Source: DATIJC01 sp035479015
Lineage (GTDB): Bacteria; Patescibacteriota; Microgenomatia; UBA1400; UBA12028
Reading direction: 5' to 3'
Assembly: GCA_035479015.1 (NCBI GenBank)
Contig: DATIJC010000058.1
Location: forward strand, 1-43,102
DNA: 43,102 nt
Positions 37,692-43,102 of this stretch are shown piece after piece; position 1 is the stretch's first letter, and each line of letters opens with the position of its first letter. Below the pieces are notes generated by a model that was not told where the DNA came from, searched no databases, and worked only from the letters and a program-made list of their open reading frames with translations. A program made the position numbers and the translations under genes.

Positions 37692-37800
37692 TGTCATCCT
37701 GAGTATCCTGGTATTCCAGGAGACCGAAGGATAGTTTGTTTTCATTGCAAAACTATCCATTCGACCGTCTGGTGAGTACACCAGATCGCTCAGGATGACA
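37692..37800. repeat. Cloverleaf-like repeat element (copy 2)
   Basis: 12-bp perfect terminal inverted repeats TGTCATCCTGAG (37692-37703) and CTCAGGATGACA (37789-37800). Three inner hairpins: CCTGG-TATT-CCAGG (37707-37720), GGATAGTTT/AAACTATCC (37729-37737/37750-37758) and CTGGTG-AGTA-CACCAG (37769-37784). Stems 1 and 3 differ from copy 1 yet still pair. Confidence 0.88.
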
Positions 37801-37808
37801 TGCAAGGA

Positions 37809-37837
37809 TTGACTACGAACCAAATTGAGTGTATTTT
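37809..37837 (+). promoter_or_regulatory. Leaderless promoter of the HTH-nucleotidyltransferase gene
   Basis: TTGACT (37809-37814), 17-bp spacer, TATTTT (37832-37837), 9 nt before ATG 37847. Confidence 0.55.
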
Positions 37838-37846
37838 GTGCTCAAT

Positions 37847-38449
37847 ATGGCAGATCTGTCAGACTTCATGCTTTCCAAAGTGCGCGTAGAACTTATTGAA
37901 GTATTTTTCACTAAACCAGAAGAGATGTGGTATGTGCGTGAGCTAACGCGCAAGACTAACGAAGAAATAAACGCGGTGCGCCGGGAATTGGCACGCATGT
38001 CTGCCTCTGGTATGGTGCGTAGTGAGGAGCGGGGCAACAGATTATATTACTCGCTCAACAGCCAGTATGAATTTTTCCCTGAATTACTTACTCTAGTAGC
38101 AAAAACTACAGGACTAGGAAAAGAGATCAAAAAAAATAGACGAAAACTTGGCGATCTAAAATTTGTCATGTTCTCTGGGAAATTTGCACGTCGTTTGCAG
38201 CGTGCAAACACAGATGTAGATATCCTCGTCATCGGAAATGTCGTGTTGCCCGAACTTGCAGCATTAGTCAAAAAAGAAGAAGAGGGAAGGGAGAATGAGA
38301 TTAACTACAGTGTGATCTCTGAAGAAGAATTTGTCTTCCGCAAGAACCGGCGCGATCCATTCCTTCGCGATATTCTGTCCGGCAGCCGGGTGATGATCAT
38401 CGGCGACGAAGATGCCCTCCTGGAAGTCAAACCGCAACTAGGTGCGTGA
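37847..38449 (+). CDS. Winged-helix plus nucleotidyltransferase-like protein
   Basis: 200 residues. Residues about 1-75 form a winged helix-turn-helix (VRVELIEVFFTKPEEMWYVR, INAVRRELARMSASGMVRSE, RLYYSLN). After a linker, FSGKFARRLQRANTDVDILVIG resembles the nucleotidyltransferase fold of the MNT/pol-beta type, with the D-x-D metal pair; the usual G-S is G-K. Such HTH-NTase proteins occur widely with unknown substrates; some NTases are antitoxins with HEPN partners, but no HEPN is adjacent. ATG 37847 rather than GTG 37829 because of the promoter spacing. Confidence 0.75.
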   Translation: MADLSDFMLSKVRVELIEVFFTKPEEMWYVRELTRKTNEEINAVRRELARMSASGMVRSEERGNRLYYSLNSQYEFFPELLTLVAKTTGLGKEIKKNRRKLGDLKFVMFSGKFARRLQRANTDVDILVIGNVVLPELAALVKKEEEGRENEINYSVISEEEFVFRKNRRDPFLRDILSGSRVMIIGDEDALLEVKPQLGA

Positions 38450-38617
38450 AGCGCGTTCTTCTATTTCGTCACTTGGATCATTAGAGAAATAAAGCCTTTT
38501 CGCCTTTACACTTATTTTAAATTTTTTCTGGTCAGTTTCTTGTCTTTCTTCTGAATCTATCGTATTTGGATCGACTTGTTCTTCGGTTCCTAGATGATTT
38601 ATTTTTTTCGGTTCCAT
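38438..38617 (-). CDS. 59-residue charged hypothetical protein
   Basis: Very polar: MEPKKINHLGTEEQVDPN, an acidic middle and a C-terminus SNDPSDEIEERASRT. No domain recognised. It is kept because TGC-TATGAT lies 7 nt before ATG 38617 on the minus strand, overlapping the prs -10 box in a symmetric bidirectional promoter. Its 3' end overlaps the HTH-nucleotidyltransferase gene by 12 nt (convergent). Confidence 0.45.
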   Translation of the reverse strand: MEPKKINHLGTEEQVDPNTIDSEERQETDQKKFKISVKAKRLYFSNDPSDEIEERASRT

Positions 38618-38623
38618 GTGTAG

Positions 38624-38633
38624 TATCATAGCA
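38624..38633. promoter_or_regulatory. Symmetric bidirectional -10 element
   Basis: TATCATA: read forward TATCAT (38624-38629) is 6 nt from the prs ATG 38636; read in reverse TATGAT (38630-38625), preceded by TGC, is 7 nt from ATG 38617. One sequence can serve both directions. Confidence 0.55.
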
Positions 38634-38635
38634 CC

Positions 38636-39529
38636 ATGATCCTCCTTTCTGGTTCGTCAAACCAACCCTTCGCGCAAAAAATTGCCCAAAATTTGGGTGG
38701 AAAGCTGGGTGCGGTGGAATTGTCAAAATTTCCCGATGACGAATTACGAGTCCGCGTGCTTGAAGAGGTAAAGGGGCAAGACGTTGCACTAATTCAATCT
38801 TTCTCTACACCGGTAGACTCAAACATCATTGAATTTTCTCTACTAACCGATGCACTATTCCGTCTGGGTGCACGGCGGGTCTTTGCTGTTATTCCTTGGC
38901 TTGGATATAGTTTGCAGGATAAAGTTTTTCTGCCGGGCGAGCCGATCGCGGCTAAAGTCATTGCCACCATCCTTTCTTCGCTCTCCATCTACCGCTTTAT
39001 CCTCATGAGTCTGCACAATAACAGCATCCAAGGATTTTTTACAAACCCAAGTTCGGTTTTATCAGCAGACGAAATTTTCGCGCAGGATATTCAAGCACAT
39101 CAAAATGTCGTGCTCGTTGCTCCTGATTTTGGTGGCCTAAAGAGAGTGGGGAAATTTGCAGGCAGCCTGAATTTACCCTATGTAAACATTGATAAGCATA
39201 GAGACCTGACAACTGGTCAAGTTACGGTCCAAAGTCTCTCAGGTGATGTGAGCGGCAAGACAGCTGTAATCGTCGATGATGTGATCAATGGTGGGTCTAC
39301 AGCGGTAGAGACAGCCAAAGTATTGCGGGAGAAGGGGGCAACAAAAATCATCATGTACGTCACACATGCACTGTTAGCCGATGACGCGGGTAAAAAATTA
39401 CAGGACAGTGAGTTGGATGAAGTGGTCGTCACTGATACAGTCGATACATCCAAGAAATCGTTTGCCAAGCTGCGTGTCTTGTCTGTAGCTTCAGTCTTCG
39501 CCAAGGAATTGGCTGACTGGAGCAAATAA
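38636..39529 (+). CDS. prs: Ribose-phosphate pyrophosphokinase
   Basis: 297 residues. Makes PRPP from ribose-5-phosphate and ATP for nucleotide and cofactor synthesis. N-terminal LLSGSSNQPFAQKIAQNLG, KFPDDELRVRV, then FAVIPWLGYSLQDKVFLPGEPI (flexible loop region), and the PRPP-binding loop VIVDDVINGGSTAVETAKVL near residue 210. The family's usual ~310-320 length and the P-x-x-Y-A-R-Q-D signature are degenerate here (PWLGYSLQD), so this is a divergent form. Leaderless start predicted (6 nt). Followed by proS with an 89-bp gap. Confidence 0.88.
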   Translation: MILLSGSSNQPFAQKIAQNLGGKLGAVELSKFPDDELRVRVLEEVKGQDVALIQSFSTPVDSNIIEFSLLTDALFRLGARRVFAVIPWLGYSLQDKVFLPGEPIAAKVIATILSSLSIYRFILMSLHNNSIQGFFTNPSSVLSADEIFAQDIQAHQNVVLVAPDFGGLKRVGKFAGSLNLPYVNIDKHRDLTTGQVTVQSLSGDVSGKTAVIVDDVINGGSTAVETAKVLREKGATKIIMYVTHALLADDAGKKLQDSELDEVVVTDTVDTSKKSFAKLRVLSVASVFAKELADWSK

Positions 39530-39605
39530 ATTAATTTTGCAACCTCACTTCTCGTGTTCGTTCCTCACTCGAGTTTCTCTCCACACATAGGAGAGAATTG
39601 TATAG

Positions 39606-39611
39606 TAAAAT
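39606..39611 (+). promoter_or_regulatory. -10 box of proS
   Basis: TAAAAT, 7 nt before ATG 39619; an overlapping TATAGT at 39601-39606 is an alternative. No clear -35 box. Confidence 0.45.
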
Positions 39612-39618
39612 AAGAAAT

Positions 39619-40866
39619 ATGAGAGTAACACAAATACCGTTTAAGACGAGTAAAATGGTCGCGAGTGAACTCGTGTCTATCAACGCCAAGCTATTGACGC
39701 AGGCTGGTTTTATTCACCAGGAACTAGCGGGCGCATACACGATGCTGCCTTTGGGTCTGCGTGTGCTAACGAAGATCGAAAATATCATCCGTGCGCAGAT
39801 GGACAAAGTCGGTGTGGAGATCAACATGACTTCACTGGCGCCGATTGCCAATTGGCAGCAATCAGGACGGTTTGAAACAGTCGATGTGCTGATGAAAACT
39901 ACACCAGCAAACAAAGTATCCGCACAGAAAAATACGACAGAGTATGTTCTCTCGCCGACACATGAAGACATGATTACTCCCATGATCGCGGAAGGGAACA
40001 GAAGTTATAAAGATTTACCGATCTCGGTCTATCAAATCCAGACGAAATTCCGCAATGAACCTCGGGCAAAATCGGGACTTTTACGTGGCCGTGAGTTTCG
40101 CATGAAAGATCTCTACTCGTTCCATGTCAGTGAGGCCGACCTCATGCGCTTCTATGAAGCAATGAAGCCACGCTATAGTGCAATATACGAAAAGTTGGGG
40201 ATCGGTAATGACACGTACATCACTCTTGCTTCTGGGGGAGATTTTACGACCGAGTACTCACATGAATTTCAGACAGTGCTCGATAGTGGCGAAGATACAA
40301 TTTATTTGGATAGAGAAAATCGGATTGCCTACAACAAAGAGGTGACAAGTCCAGAAGATGCAAAAAAACTAGGCGTCGATTTTTCCAAACTAGAAATTGT
40401 GCGTGCTAGTGAAGTAGGTAATATTTTCCCACTGATGACCAAATTTTCAAAAGCCTTTAACTATACCTATGCAGATGAAAATGGAACCCAAAATCCCGTG
40501 TTTATGGGTTGCTATGGTATTGGGAGCACACGGCTGATGGGAGTGATCGTAGAAAAGTTTGCCGACGGCAAAGGAATGGTCTGGCCAAAAGCCATTGCAC
40601 CGTTTGCAGTAGAACTCATTGATATTAATGCGCATGAACGCGGGGAAGAAATCTATACCAAACTGCAGGATACCGGTATTGAAGTATTGTGGGATGATCG
40701 CGATGAGCGTGCGGGAGCCAAGTTTGCCGACGCTGATTTGATCGGTATTCCAGTGCGACTTGTCGTTTCTGCCAAAACTGGTGATCAGATTGAGTGGAAG
40801 GACCGCACTAGTGATCAAACACAATTACTTGAACTGAATACAGTTCTAGAAAGATTAAAAATATGA
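39619..40866 (+). CDS. proS: Prolyl-tRNA synthetase lacking the editing insertion
   Basis: 415 residues against ~570 in most bacteria. Class II motifs are present: motif 1 region (AGAYTMLPLGLRVLTKIENII), motif 2 with FRNEPRAKSGLLRGREFRMKDLYSFH, and motif 3 MGCYGIGSTRLMGVIVE, followed by the anticodon-binding domain (IAPFAVELIDI, WDDRDERAGAKFADADLIG). The INS domain that deacylates Ala-tRNA(Pro), normally between motifs 2 and 3, is absent (direct join near GGDFTTEYSHEF). ATG 39619 starts MRVTQIPFKTSK; a -10 box is 7 nt upstream. The ATG of the next gene overlaps its TGA. Confidence 0.96.
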   Translation: MRVTQIPFKTSKMVASELVSINAKLLTQAGFIHQELAGAYTMLPLGLRVLTKIENIIRAQMDKVGVEINMTSLAPIANWQQSGRFETVDVLMKTTPANKVSAQKNTTEYVLSPTHEDMITPMIAEGNRSYKDLPISVYQIQTKFRNEPRAKSGLLRGREFRMKDLYSFHVSEADLMRFYEAMKPRYSAIYEKLGIGNDTYITLASGGDFTTEYSHEFQTVLDSGEDTIYLDRENRIAYNKEVTSPEDAKKLGVDFSKLEIVRASEVGNIFPLMTKFSKAFNYTYADENGTQNPVFMGCYGIGSTRLMGVIVEKFADGKGMVWPKAIAPFAVELIDINAHERGEEIYTKLQDTGIEVLWDDRDERAGAKFADADLIGIPVRLVVSAKTGDQIEWKDRTSDQTQLLELNTVLERLKI

Positions 40867-41081
40867 AAGCAGAACGAGAAACCTTCGCTGATCTTGAAGA
40901 TGGTACTGCTCCTCTGGTAGAGAAAAAACTTCGTGCACACTTAAACGGGAGCGGGGAGCCTTGCGATGGCGCAAGATATGTTCATCCCGAAGGATATTTG
41001 AAGCCTTTCATAGATAAAGATACTGGATACTACGTTTGTACATGCCCTACATGTGAGTTAAACATTCGAGTGAGCTATTAG
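40863..41081 (+). CDS. 72-residue Cys-motif hypothetical protein
   Basis: Charged N-terminus (KAERETFADLEDGTAPLVEKK), then CDGARYVHPEGY and a C-terminal YYVCTCPTCELNIRV. The C-x-C-x2-C arrangement with an upstream Cys/His pair could bind zinc; no named family fits. It overlaps the proS stop in an ATGA arrangement, implying translational coupling with the synthetase. Confidence 0.6.
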   Translation: MKAERETFADLEDGTAPLVEKKLRAHLNGSGEPCDGARYVHPEGYLKPFIDKDTGYYVCTCPTCELNIRVSY

Positions 41082-41092
41082 TAGAATTGCTG

Positions 41093-41144
41093 CAAACTAT
41101 CCATTCGACCGTCACGTGATTACACTTGACTGCTCAGGATGACA
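41093..41144. repeat. Cloverleaf-like repeat element, right half only
   Basis: CAAACTATCCATTCGACCGT, then a degraded third hairpin (CACGTG-ATTA-CACTTG), then GCTCAGGATGACA (41132-41144). It matches the right half of the 37692-37800 element; the left half is missing. Confidence 0.75.
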
Positions 41145-41197
41145 TTGGAAATTGTCTTTTGGGATAAACTCCTACTAGATTTTTTGGCAAAGTTTTC

Positions 41198-41203
41198 TAT
41201 ACT
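41198..41203 (+). promoter_or_regulatory. -10-like box upstream of the 41226 mini-ORF
   Basis: TATACT at 41198-41203. No -35 box at proper spacing. If used, transcription starts near 41210. Confidence 0.35.
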
Positions 41204-41225
41204 CACTTTCAATATCCCGGTGAGG

Positions 41226-41279
41226 ATGACAACCACCACAAATACTCGAGAGAGATTGTGGTGGTTTTGCCGTGAATAG
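41226..41279 (+). other. 17-codon upstream ORF that contains a hairpin
   Basis: ATG 41226 to TAG 41279 reads MTTTTNTRERLWWFCRE; its stop is 2 nt before ATG 41282. Within it ACCACCACAA (41233-41242) pairs with TTGTGGTGGT (41256-41265), followed by TTTTGCC. It is either an intrinsic terminator that happens to be open, or a coupled leader peptide. Confidence 0.35.
41233..41269 (+). terminator. Hairpin with short T-tract before the glycosyltransferase gene
   Basis: 10-bp perfect stem ACCACCACAA/TTGTGGTGGT with a 13-nt loop, then TTTT. It would end transcription from upstream or attenuate entry into the 41282 gene. Confidence 0.6.
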
Positions 41280-41281
41280 TC

Positions 41282-42457
41282 ATGATTACGCGCTTTTTTT
41301 TCTTGTGTTTTTTTATTCTTATAGCTATTTATAGCGTAGGAATTTTTTTACCTGAAACGGGATTTGATGCACTATGGTATCACTTGCCAATCATCAAAAA
41401 TATAGCGATTATTGGACATCCGACATATATTCCGGATCTCTACCAATCACTGCAGCCGATGTTGGGTGAAATACTTCTGGCGCCGTTATATAAAGTGGCT
41501 GGAGTAGCTGGCGCGAAGCTAGGTACATTCCTTTTTTCGCTCTGTATACCGTTACTTGTGTACCAAATTGCTAAAAAGTACTTGAATAAATTTCCAAGTC
41601 TCTTAGTCGCTTTAGTCGTCTTCAGTTTCCACACGGTTGCGTGGCAGTCCGCTTCAGTCTACGTCGACAGTATCCGCACGGTCTTTGAGCTCTATGTGCT
41701 GCTATGTATCCTGGAAAAAAAATATATACGGGTTGGTGTCTTTTTAGGTTTAGCGTTGTTGACGAAATCAGTGGCCCTGTTATTTTTTCCGAGTTTTATA
41801 GTTTTTTCTTACTTCAAACTTAGACTAAAGAAGACAGCTGTTATTTGCGGTATCGCACTGTTACTATTTCTACCTTCACAGATTTGGGGATATACCGTAT
41901 CGGGGCAGGTCCCATTACTTGCTATCTTTTCACAAACGTCTAAGGATCTTATCGGTGCAAATTATATTGGCTGGTTTTTACGACAGTCACTCCAATTTGT
42001 TTTGACTCCCATACTGCTTTCATTTCATCGCGAAAGCTATACGACACCTGTATTCGTGATCGCTGTGCCATTCCTGATAGCAGCAGCATATAAAAATTTT
42101 AAGGCTGAGACTTGGTATATCACTGCGAGTCTCTGGACGTGGCAACTAATACTCCCAGTATCAGTTCGGTACGACGAGGCTGGGATTGTGGTGTTACTTA
42201 TCTTATCCACTTGGGCTGTGTGGAACTTTCCCCAGGGTGGAAAAGTATTCAGATGCCTATTTGTCGTGGTGGCATTCTTGGGAATTTCAGCCAACATTGT
42301 TTTACGTCTCGGAGTAGTCTATAGGGCAATGTCTTATCTAACGGGGAAAGAAACAGAAATGCAGTACGTGGATCGCTTCAGGGATGGTGTAAATACAGGT
42401 CCGATCGACCAGTGGTATAAAGAAAAACCGCCCCAGTTACCCGGGGCGGTTTTGTAA
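41282..42457 (+). CDS. GT-C fold membrane glycosyltransferase-like protein
   Basis: 391 residues with about nine to eleven membrane segments. After the first segment (about 3-21) a loop carries FDALWYHLPI, the acidic plus Y-H signature found in GT39/ArnT-like lipid-linked sugar transferases, with later SASVYVDSIRT and LALLTKSVALLFFPSF typical of the family. It would transfer a sugar from a polyprenyl phosphate outside the membrane; acceptor unknown. The C-terminal tail is short. The last codons are embedded in the terminator hairpin (42424-42453). Start ATG 41282 directly follows the upstream mini-ORF. Confidence 0.75.
   Translation: MITRFFFLCFFILIAIYSVGIFLPETGFDALWYHLPIIKNIAIIGHPTYIPDLYQSLQPMLGEILLAPLYKVAGVAGAKLGTFLFSLCIPLLVYQIAKKYLNKFPSLLVALVVFSFHTVAWQSASVYVDSIRTVFELYVLLCILEKKYIRVGVFLGLALLTKSVALLFFPSFIVFSYFKLRLKKTAVICGIALLLFLPSQIWGYTVSGQVPLLAIFSQTSKDLIGANYIGWFLRQSLQFVLTPILLSFHRESYTTPVFVIAVPFLIAAAYKNFKAETWYITASLWTWQLILPVSVRYDEAGIVVLLILSTWAVWNFPQGGKVFRCLFVVVAFLGISANIVLRLGVVYRAMSYLTGKETEMQYVDRFRDGVNTGPIDQWYKEKPPQLPGAVL
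42424..42453. terminator. Bidirectional terminator inside a coding 3' end
   Basis: AAAACCGCCCC (42424-42434) and GGGGCGGTTTT (42443-42453) are perfect 11-bp inverted repeats around an 8-nt loop. The hairpin is wholly within the last codons of the glycosyltransferase gene (TAA at 42455-42457) and also ends the convergent minus-strand gene. Confidence 0.88.
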
Positions 42458-42466
42458 AAAAGTGGA

Positions 42467-42676
42467 CTACTTGTTCTTCAGTCCTACGCAACGGACCCCT
42501 TCCGGAGTCCAAATGGCATGACCGAAAATTCCCGAGCAGTGACGCTCGGAGATAGCGACTTGCGTCGCCTGACTCGTCATTGCCGGCTTGATGTTCATCA
42601 GGCTGACAACCATGACAAACAACGCTGCGACCAGGAACGCGTTAACGACAACAAGCTTTCGGGCCAGATTTTTCAT
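42467..42676 (-). CDS. Small exported protein with a signal anchor and Cys pair
   Basis: 69 residues. Basic N-terminus, hydrophobic segment (about 8-27, LVVVNAFLVAALFVMVVSLM), then an external ~40-residue part with HCSGIFGHAIWTPEGVRCVG, two cysteines likely paired. No family recognised. The start is ATG 42676 with GAGG about 6 nt upstream, in preference to an ATG at 42706 that falls in a leader hairpin. Own promoter, a ~158-nt structured leader and a shared terminator. Confidence 0.65.
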   Translation of the reverse strand: MKNLARKLVVVNAFLVAALFVMVVSLMNIKPAMTSQATQVAISERHCSGIFGHAIWTPEGVRCVGLKNK

Positions 42677-42834
42677 GAGATTCCTCGATGAATAAGCTGT
42701 GACCACAGGATTGCGGCCACAGGAGAATAGGCGAGAACGTCCACTCTACTGTGACCGCAAATCCATCCACTTTTTAAAGAGCTTTCCTCTGGAGAGAGGG
42801 TAAAGCCCGGGTTGGGCTAACCTCATCCGGAAGA
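42677..42834 (-). promoter_or_regulatory. Structured leader with boxA-like motif and alternative hairpins
   Basis: Minus-strand order: AGCTCTTTAAAAAGTG (42783-42768), then segment a TTGCGGTCACAG (42760-42749), segment b CTGTGGCCGCAA (42722-42711), segment c CTGTGGTCACAG (42708-42697), then the ribosome site. Segment a pairs with b over 12 bp (one G-U). Segment b can instead pair with c over 8 bp (one G-U). The two pairings exclude each other. Confidence 0.5.
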
Positions 42835-42840
42835 GCCTAT

Positions 42841-42869
42841 AGTATATAGCTATAACCCCAAAAAGTCAA
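42841..42869 (-). promoter_or_regulatory. Promoter of the 42467-42676 gene
   Basis: Minus strand: TTGACT (42869-42864), 17-bp spacer, TATACT (42846-42841). Predicted start near 42834. Confidence 0.7.
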
Positions 42870-42885
42870 GTTTGGAGGACTCTGT

Positions 42886-42891
42886 TACAAT
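42886..42891 (+). promoter_or_regulatory. -10 box of the DHH-like gene
   Basis: TACAAT, 7 nt before ATG 42899; leaderless by prediction. Divergent from the promoter at 42841-42869. Confidence 0.5.
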
Positions 42892-42898
42892 TACCTCC

Positions 42899-43102
42899 AT
42901 GAAGCTTCTTGTCACCCACCGTTCTCCTGACCTCGATGCAATTGCCGGTGTCTGGATGTTCAAGCGCTTCCACGGCGAAGAATTTAGTGATGCCAAACTC
43001 GCATTTGTAAATGCGGGAGATACGATCGACCTACGCAGTGCCTCCGATATGGGTTTTGCTCCTGAAGACATCATTCATACTGATACGGGTTTAGGCGATT
43101 TT
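42899..43102 (+). CDS. DHH-like phosphoesterase-type protein, N-terminal part (runs off the window)
   Basis: 68 codons are visible before the window edge. It starts MKLLVTHRSPDLDAIAGVW; the H-R-x-P-D-L-D-A pattern after the first strand resembles the D-x-D/DHD metal site at the start of DHH-superfamily phosphoesterases. Later VNAGDTID and IIHTDTGLGDF fit a second metal-site strand. The rest of the protein, including any DHHA1 domain, is outside. Start supported by TACAAT 7 nt upstream. Confidence 0.6.
   Translation, partial: MKLLVTHRSPDLDAIAGVWMFKRFHGEEFSDAKLAFVNAGDTIDLRSASDMGFAPEDIIHTDTGLGDF

Noticed and set aside
37847..38449. MNT-HEPN type toxin-antitoxin module
   Set aside because: Only the nucleotidyltransferase-like half is present, fused to an HTH, and no HEPN gene adjoins it.
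41226..41279. trp-operon style attenuator because of the Trp-Trp pair
   Set aside because: The Trp codons come from GTGGTGG in the hairpin stem; the downstream gene is a glycosyltransferase, not a biosynthetic gene, and no alternative anti-terminator was found.
1..43102. Alternative genetic code (UGA as glycine)
   Set aside because: TGA ends several clear genes, including frr, glmS and proS, at the expected family C-termini.
1..43102. CRISPR arrays, rRNA or tRNA genes
   Set aside because: No regularly spaced repeats with unique spacers and no rRNA or tRNA consensus were found by eye on either strand; a dedicated search would settle divergent tRNAs.

Overview
The window looks like a chromosomal segment of a small-genome bacterium, most likely a member of the Candidate Phyla Radiation / Patescibacteria. 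This is inference. It rests on an EF-Ts of about 150 residues, a prolyl-tRNA synthetase without the editing insertion, many short membrane or secreted ORFans, a giant cysteine-rich surface protein, a TraG/DUF87-type ATPase, and few biosynthetic genes. TGA is used as an ordinary stop (for example at the end of frr and glmS), so the recoded UGA=Gly code of Gracilibacteria/SR1 does not apply. No rRNA, tRNA or CRISPR array was recognised.

Layout. 1-1.5 kb: a divergent Maf-like nucleotide pyrophosphatase, a DUF488 protein and a small hypothetical. 1.5-9.6 kb: housekeeping genes, namely glyA-nfo-folD (one-carbon metabolism plus base-excision repair), then rpsB, tsf, two hypotheticals, frr and rseP. 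This last block is an eroded form of the common rpsB-tsf-pyrH-frr-...-rseP string. 9.6-17.2 kb: envelope genes (a two-SH3 secreted protein, a Hint-TM-Tim44-like protein, small secreted proteins) and a large TraG-like ATPase. 17.2-21.3 kb: a candidate structured RNA, glmS, ahcY and a mini-Rieske protein. 21.3-28.2 kb: membrane-anchored surface proteins, including an SH3 protein and a 1231-residue Cys-rich protein. 28.2-31.4 kb: a nucleotide-centred cluster (coiled-coil miniprotein, deoxyribosyltransferase-like/HTH fusion, unknown protein, Nudix, deoxyribosyltransferase-like protein, convergent Nudix). 31.4-43.1 kb: a LytR_C-domain protein, nth, an RdgB-type pyrophosphatase, an M29 aminopeptidase, a DUF3048 protein, an HTH-nucleotidyltransferase, prs, proS, a GT-C glycosyltransferase and the start of a DHH-like phosphoesterase.

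Expression signals. Two start styles coexist. Many transcript-first genes have a sigma70-type -10 box whose last base lies 6-9 nt (very often exactly 6) before the start codon, which predicts leaderless mRNAs. Genes inside operons, and a set of small membrane or secreted proteins with structured leaders, use Shine-Dalgarno sites. Two leaders carry a motif matching the core of the rRNA antitermination boxA. The rpsB leader carries an 8-nt perfect anti-Shine-Dalgarno in a hairpin loop. Intrinsic terminators separate several monocistronic units.

Repeats. There are three families of palindromic intergenic elements: a cloverleaf-like TGTCATCCTGAG family, a hairpin-armed TGTCAT...ATGACA family, and a CGACAACC family. 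There are also short tandem repeats (7 and 14 bp) inside folD and glmS that keep the reading frame.

The observations most worth following are the Hint-Tim44 fusion, the NDT-like/HTH/Nudix cluster, the leaderless promoter rule, the rpsB anti-SD leader, the boxA/alternative-hairpin leaders and the unassigned RNA upstream of glmS.
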